Shown one piece after another: positions 4,730-5,334 of a stretch of 5,334 nt of DNA. Source of the DNA: Chthonomonadaceae bacterium (lineage in GTDB: Bacteria > Armatimonadota > Chthonomonadetes > Chthonomonadales > Chthonomonadaceae); NCBI GenBank assembly GCA_014377395.1, contig JACMPS010000303.1, positions 1 through 5,334 of the forward strand, read 5' to 3'. The translations under genes were made by a program, and so were the position numbers. The stretch's first letter is position 1. The number at the start of each line of letters is the position of its first letter. The notes beneath the pieces were generated by a model. The model ran no database searches. It saw nothing but the letters and a program-made list of their open reading frames with translations, and was not told the DNA's origin.

Positions 4730-5334
4730 CTAATCTAACCCTTCTAAATCTTTCTTCTGCGCTTCGGTGAGATCGGAATAGGGGATGCGAACACCGCCGA
4801 ACGCGAACCCCTGTTTGACGAGCAGAAACTTGAGGGCGGGCAATGAACCGACCTTTTTGAGTGCCGAACGAAGGGTGTCCACTTCGGATTGAAGCGACTC
4901 GTCTCCCGCCCATAACTTTGCGAAGAGAGCGGGGACTGCGTTTGCTATCGCGGAGATAAAACCGTCCGCACCGAGTTTTCTCCCTTCCGTTGCAAAAGAG
5001 TCGGACGCCGCAAACACCGTATGCTCTTTCCCGAAACGCCTCACCAGTTCCCCGACACGCTCCGCTTTCCCTGTTGAGTCCTTTACCCCGGCGATAATTC
5101 CGGCGTCAAGGAGGTGTTGCAGGGTGTCGAAGGTGATCTCGTTGGCGGCATACTGCGGGATATTGTAGGCGAAAACGGGCAAGCTCGTTGCTCTCTTAGC
5201 CCCCTCGTACCAGTCATAAATCGTTGTCTGAGTAGCCGGATAATAAATCGGAGTCGGCAGGAACACTCCGTCCGCTCCGGTGTCTTCTGCGCCTTTAGCC
5301 AGTCGTTCTATCTCTTCGGAGGTGGTTGCCCAGA
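4730..5334 (-). CDS. Dihydrodipicolinate synthase family lyase, 5' end missing
   Basis: Two hundred residues of a class I aldolase-type TIM barrel are visible, out of about 290-300 usual for the family. The N-terminus, including the TT/GE substrate-binding region, lies beyond the right edge. The frame is open to the edge, where it reads ATTSEEIERLAKGAEDTGADGVFLPTP; the GTG at 5266 is an internal valine. Key residues, counted from the first full codon at 5332, are PIYYP (28-32), AYNIPQY with catalytic Tyr56 (55-61), GVKDSTG with the Schiff-base lysine K84 (82-88), and GADGFISAIANAVP (121-134). The C-terminus VRIPYSDLTEAQKKDLEGL is normal for the family. DapA proper condenses pyruvate with aspartate semialdehyde in lysine synthesis. 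Relatives cleave N-acetylneuraminate, 4-hydroxy-2-oxoglutarate or sugar-acid derivatives. Without the N-terminal half the substrate cannot be assigned, and KDSTG rather than the classic KE(A/S)(S/T)G leaves a non-DapA role open. TAG is the stop. Confidence 0.88.
   Translation of the reverse strand, partial: WATTSEEIERLAKGAEDTGADGVFLPTPIYYPATQTTIYDWYEGAKRATSLPVFAYNIPQYAANEITFDTLQHLLDAGIIAGVKDSTGKAERVGELVRRFGKEHTVFAASDSFATEGRKLGADGFISAIANAVPALFAKLWAGDESLQSEVDTLRSALKKVGSLPALKFLLVKQGFAFGGVRIPYSDLTEAQKKDLEGLD

Noticed and set aside
4596..4913. Open frame on - spanning the end of the DHDPS-family gene and the gap before the unknown gene
   Set aside because: It is out of frame with the well-conserved lyase, runs through repeat B, and shows no family features.
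5072..5081. TGTTGAGTCC inside the DHDPS-family gene, resembling the intergenic tag
   Set aside because: On the coding strand it encodes the D-S-T-G of the conserved Schiff-base lysine motif, so the match comes from protein conservation. No flanking hairpin is present.

Overview
The window looks like ordinary chromosomal DNA of a bacterium with moderate to high GC. It holds a nuclease-type MutL, a dihydrodipicolinate-synthase-family lyase, a secreted-type haem c / copper monooxygenase, and the end of a protein built from carboxypeptidase-regulatory-like beta domains. The haem c plus copper type II monooxygenase architecture is known mostly from Acidobacteriota, Planctomycetota, Armatimonadota and relatives. 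The phylum cannot be fixed from this window. TGA ends mutL at the normal MutL C-terminus, so a standard bacterial code is assumed.

Layout: 2-568 (+) is the 3' end of a beta-domain protein. 578-629 is a 24-bp perfect hairpin between converging genes. 633-1958 (-) is one reading frame for a cytochrome c / Cu monooxygenase, cut in two by an in-frame TGA at 1530-1532. 2011-2036 is a small hairpin. 2066-4021 (-) is mutL, with a recognisable promoter at 4031-4059 that would give an almost leaderless mRNA. 4072-4149 holds another hairpin and a GC-rich repeat. 4157-4606 (-) is an unknown, AT-richer gene. 4651-4717 holds a degenerate motif copy and an inverted copy of the GC-rich repeat. 4730-5334 (-) is the C-terminal two thirds of a DHDPS-family enzyme that runs off the window.

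The genes do not form an obvious pathway. All but the first lie on the minus strand, but each is separated from the next by 100 bases or more containing a hairpin or repeat, so they are probably separate transcription units.

The most interesting signal is intergenic. A nine-base word (AGTGTTGAG on +, CTCAACACT on -) recurs in every gap. In three copies it adjoins a hairpin with the same geometry (5-nt variable arm, 4-nt loop, complementary arm, CT or CTC), although the arm sequences differ and covary. It always lies 3' of a gene, and the copy between the two converging genes carries the word on both sides. This suggests a family of gene-end elements. The second notable point is the TGA that splits the monooxygenase gene exactly at the linker between its two domains.
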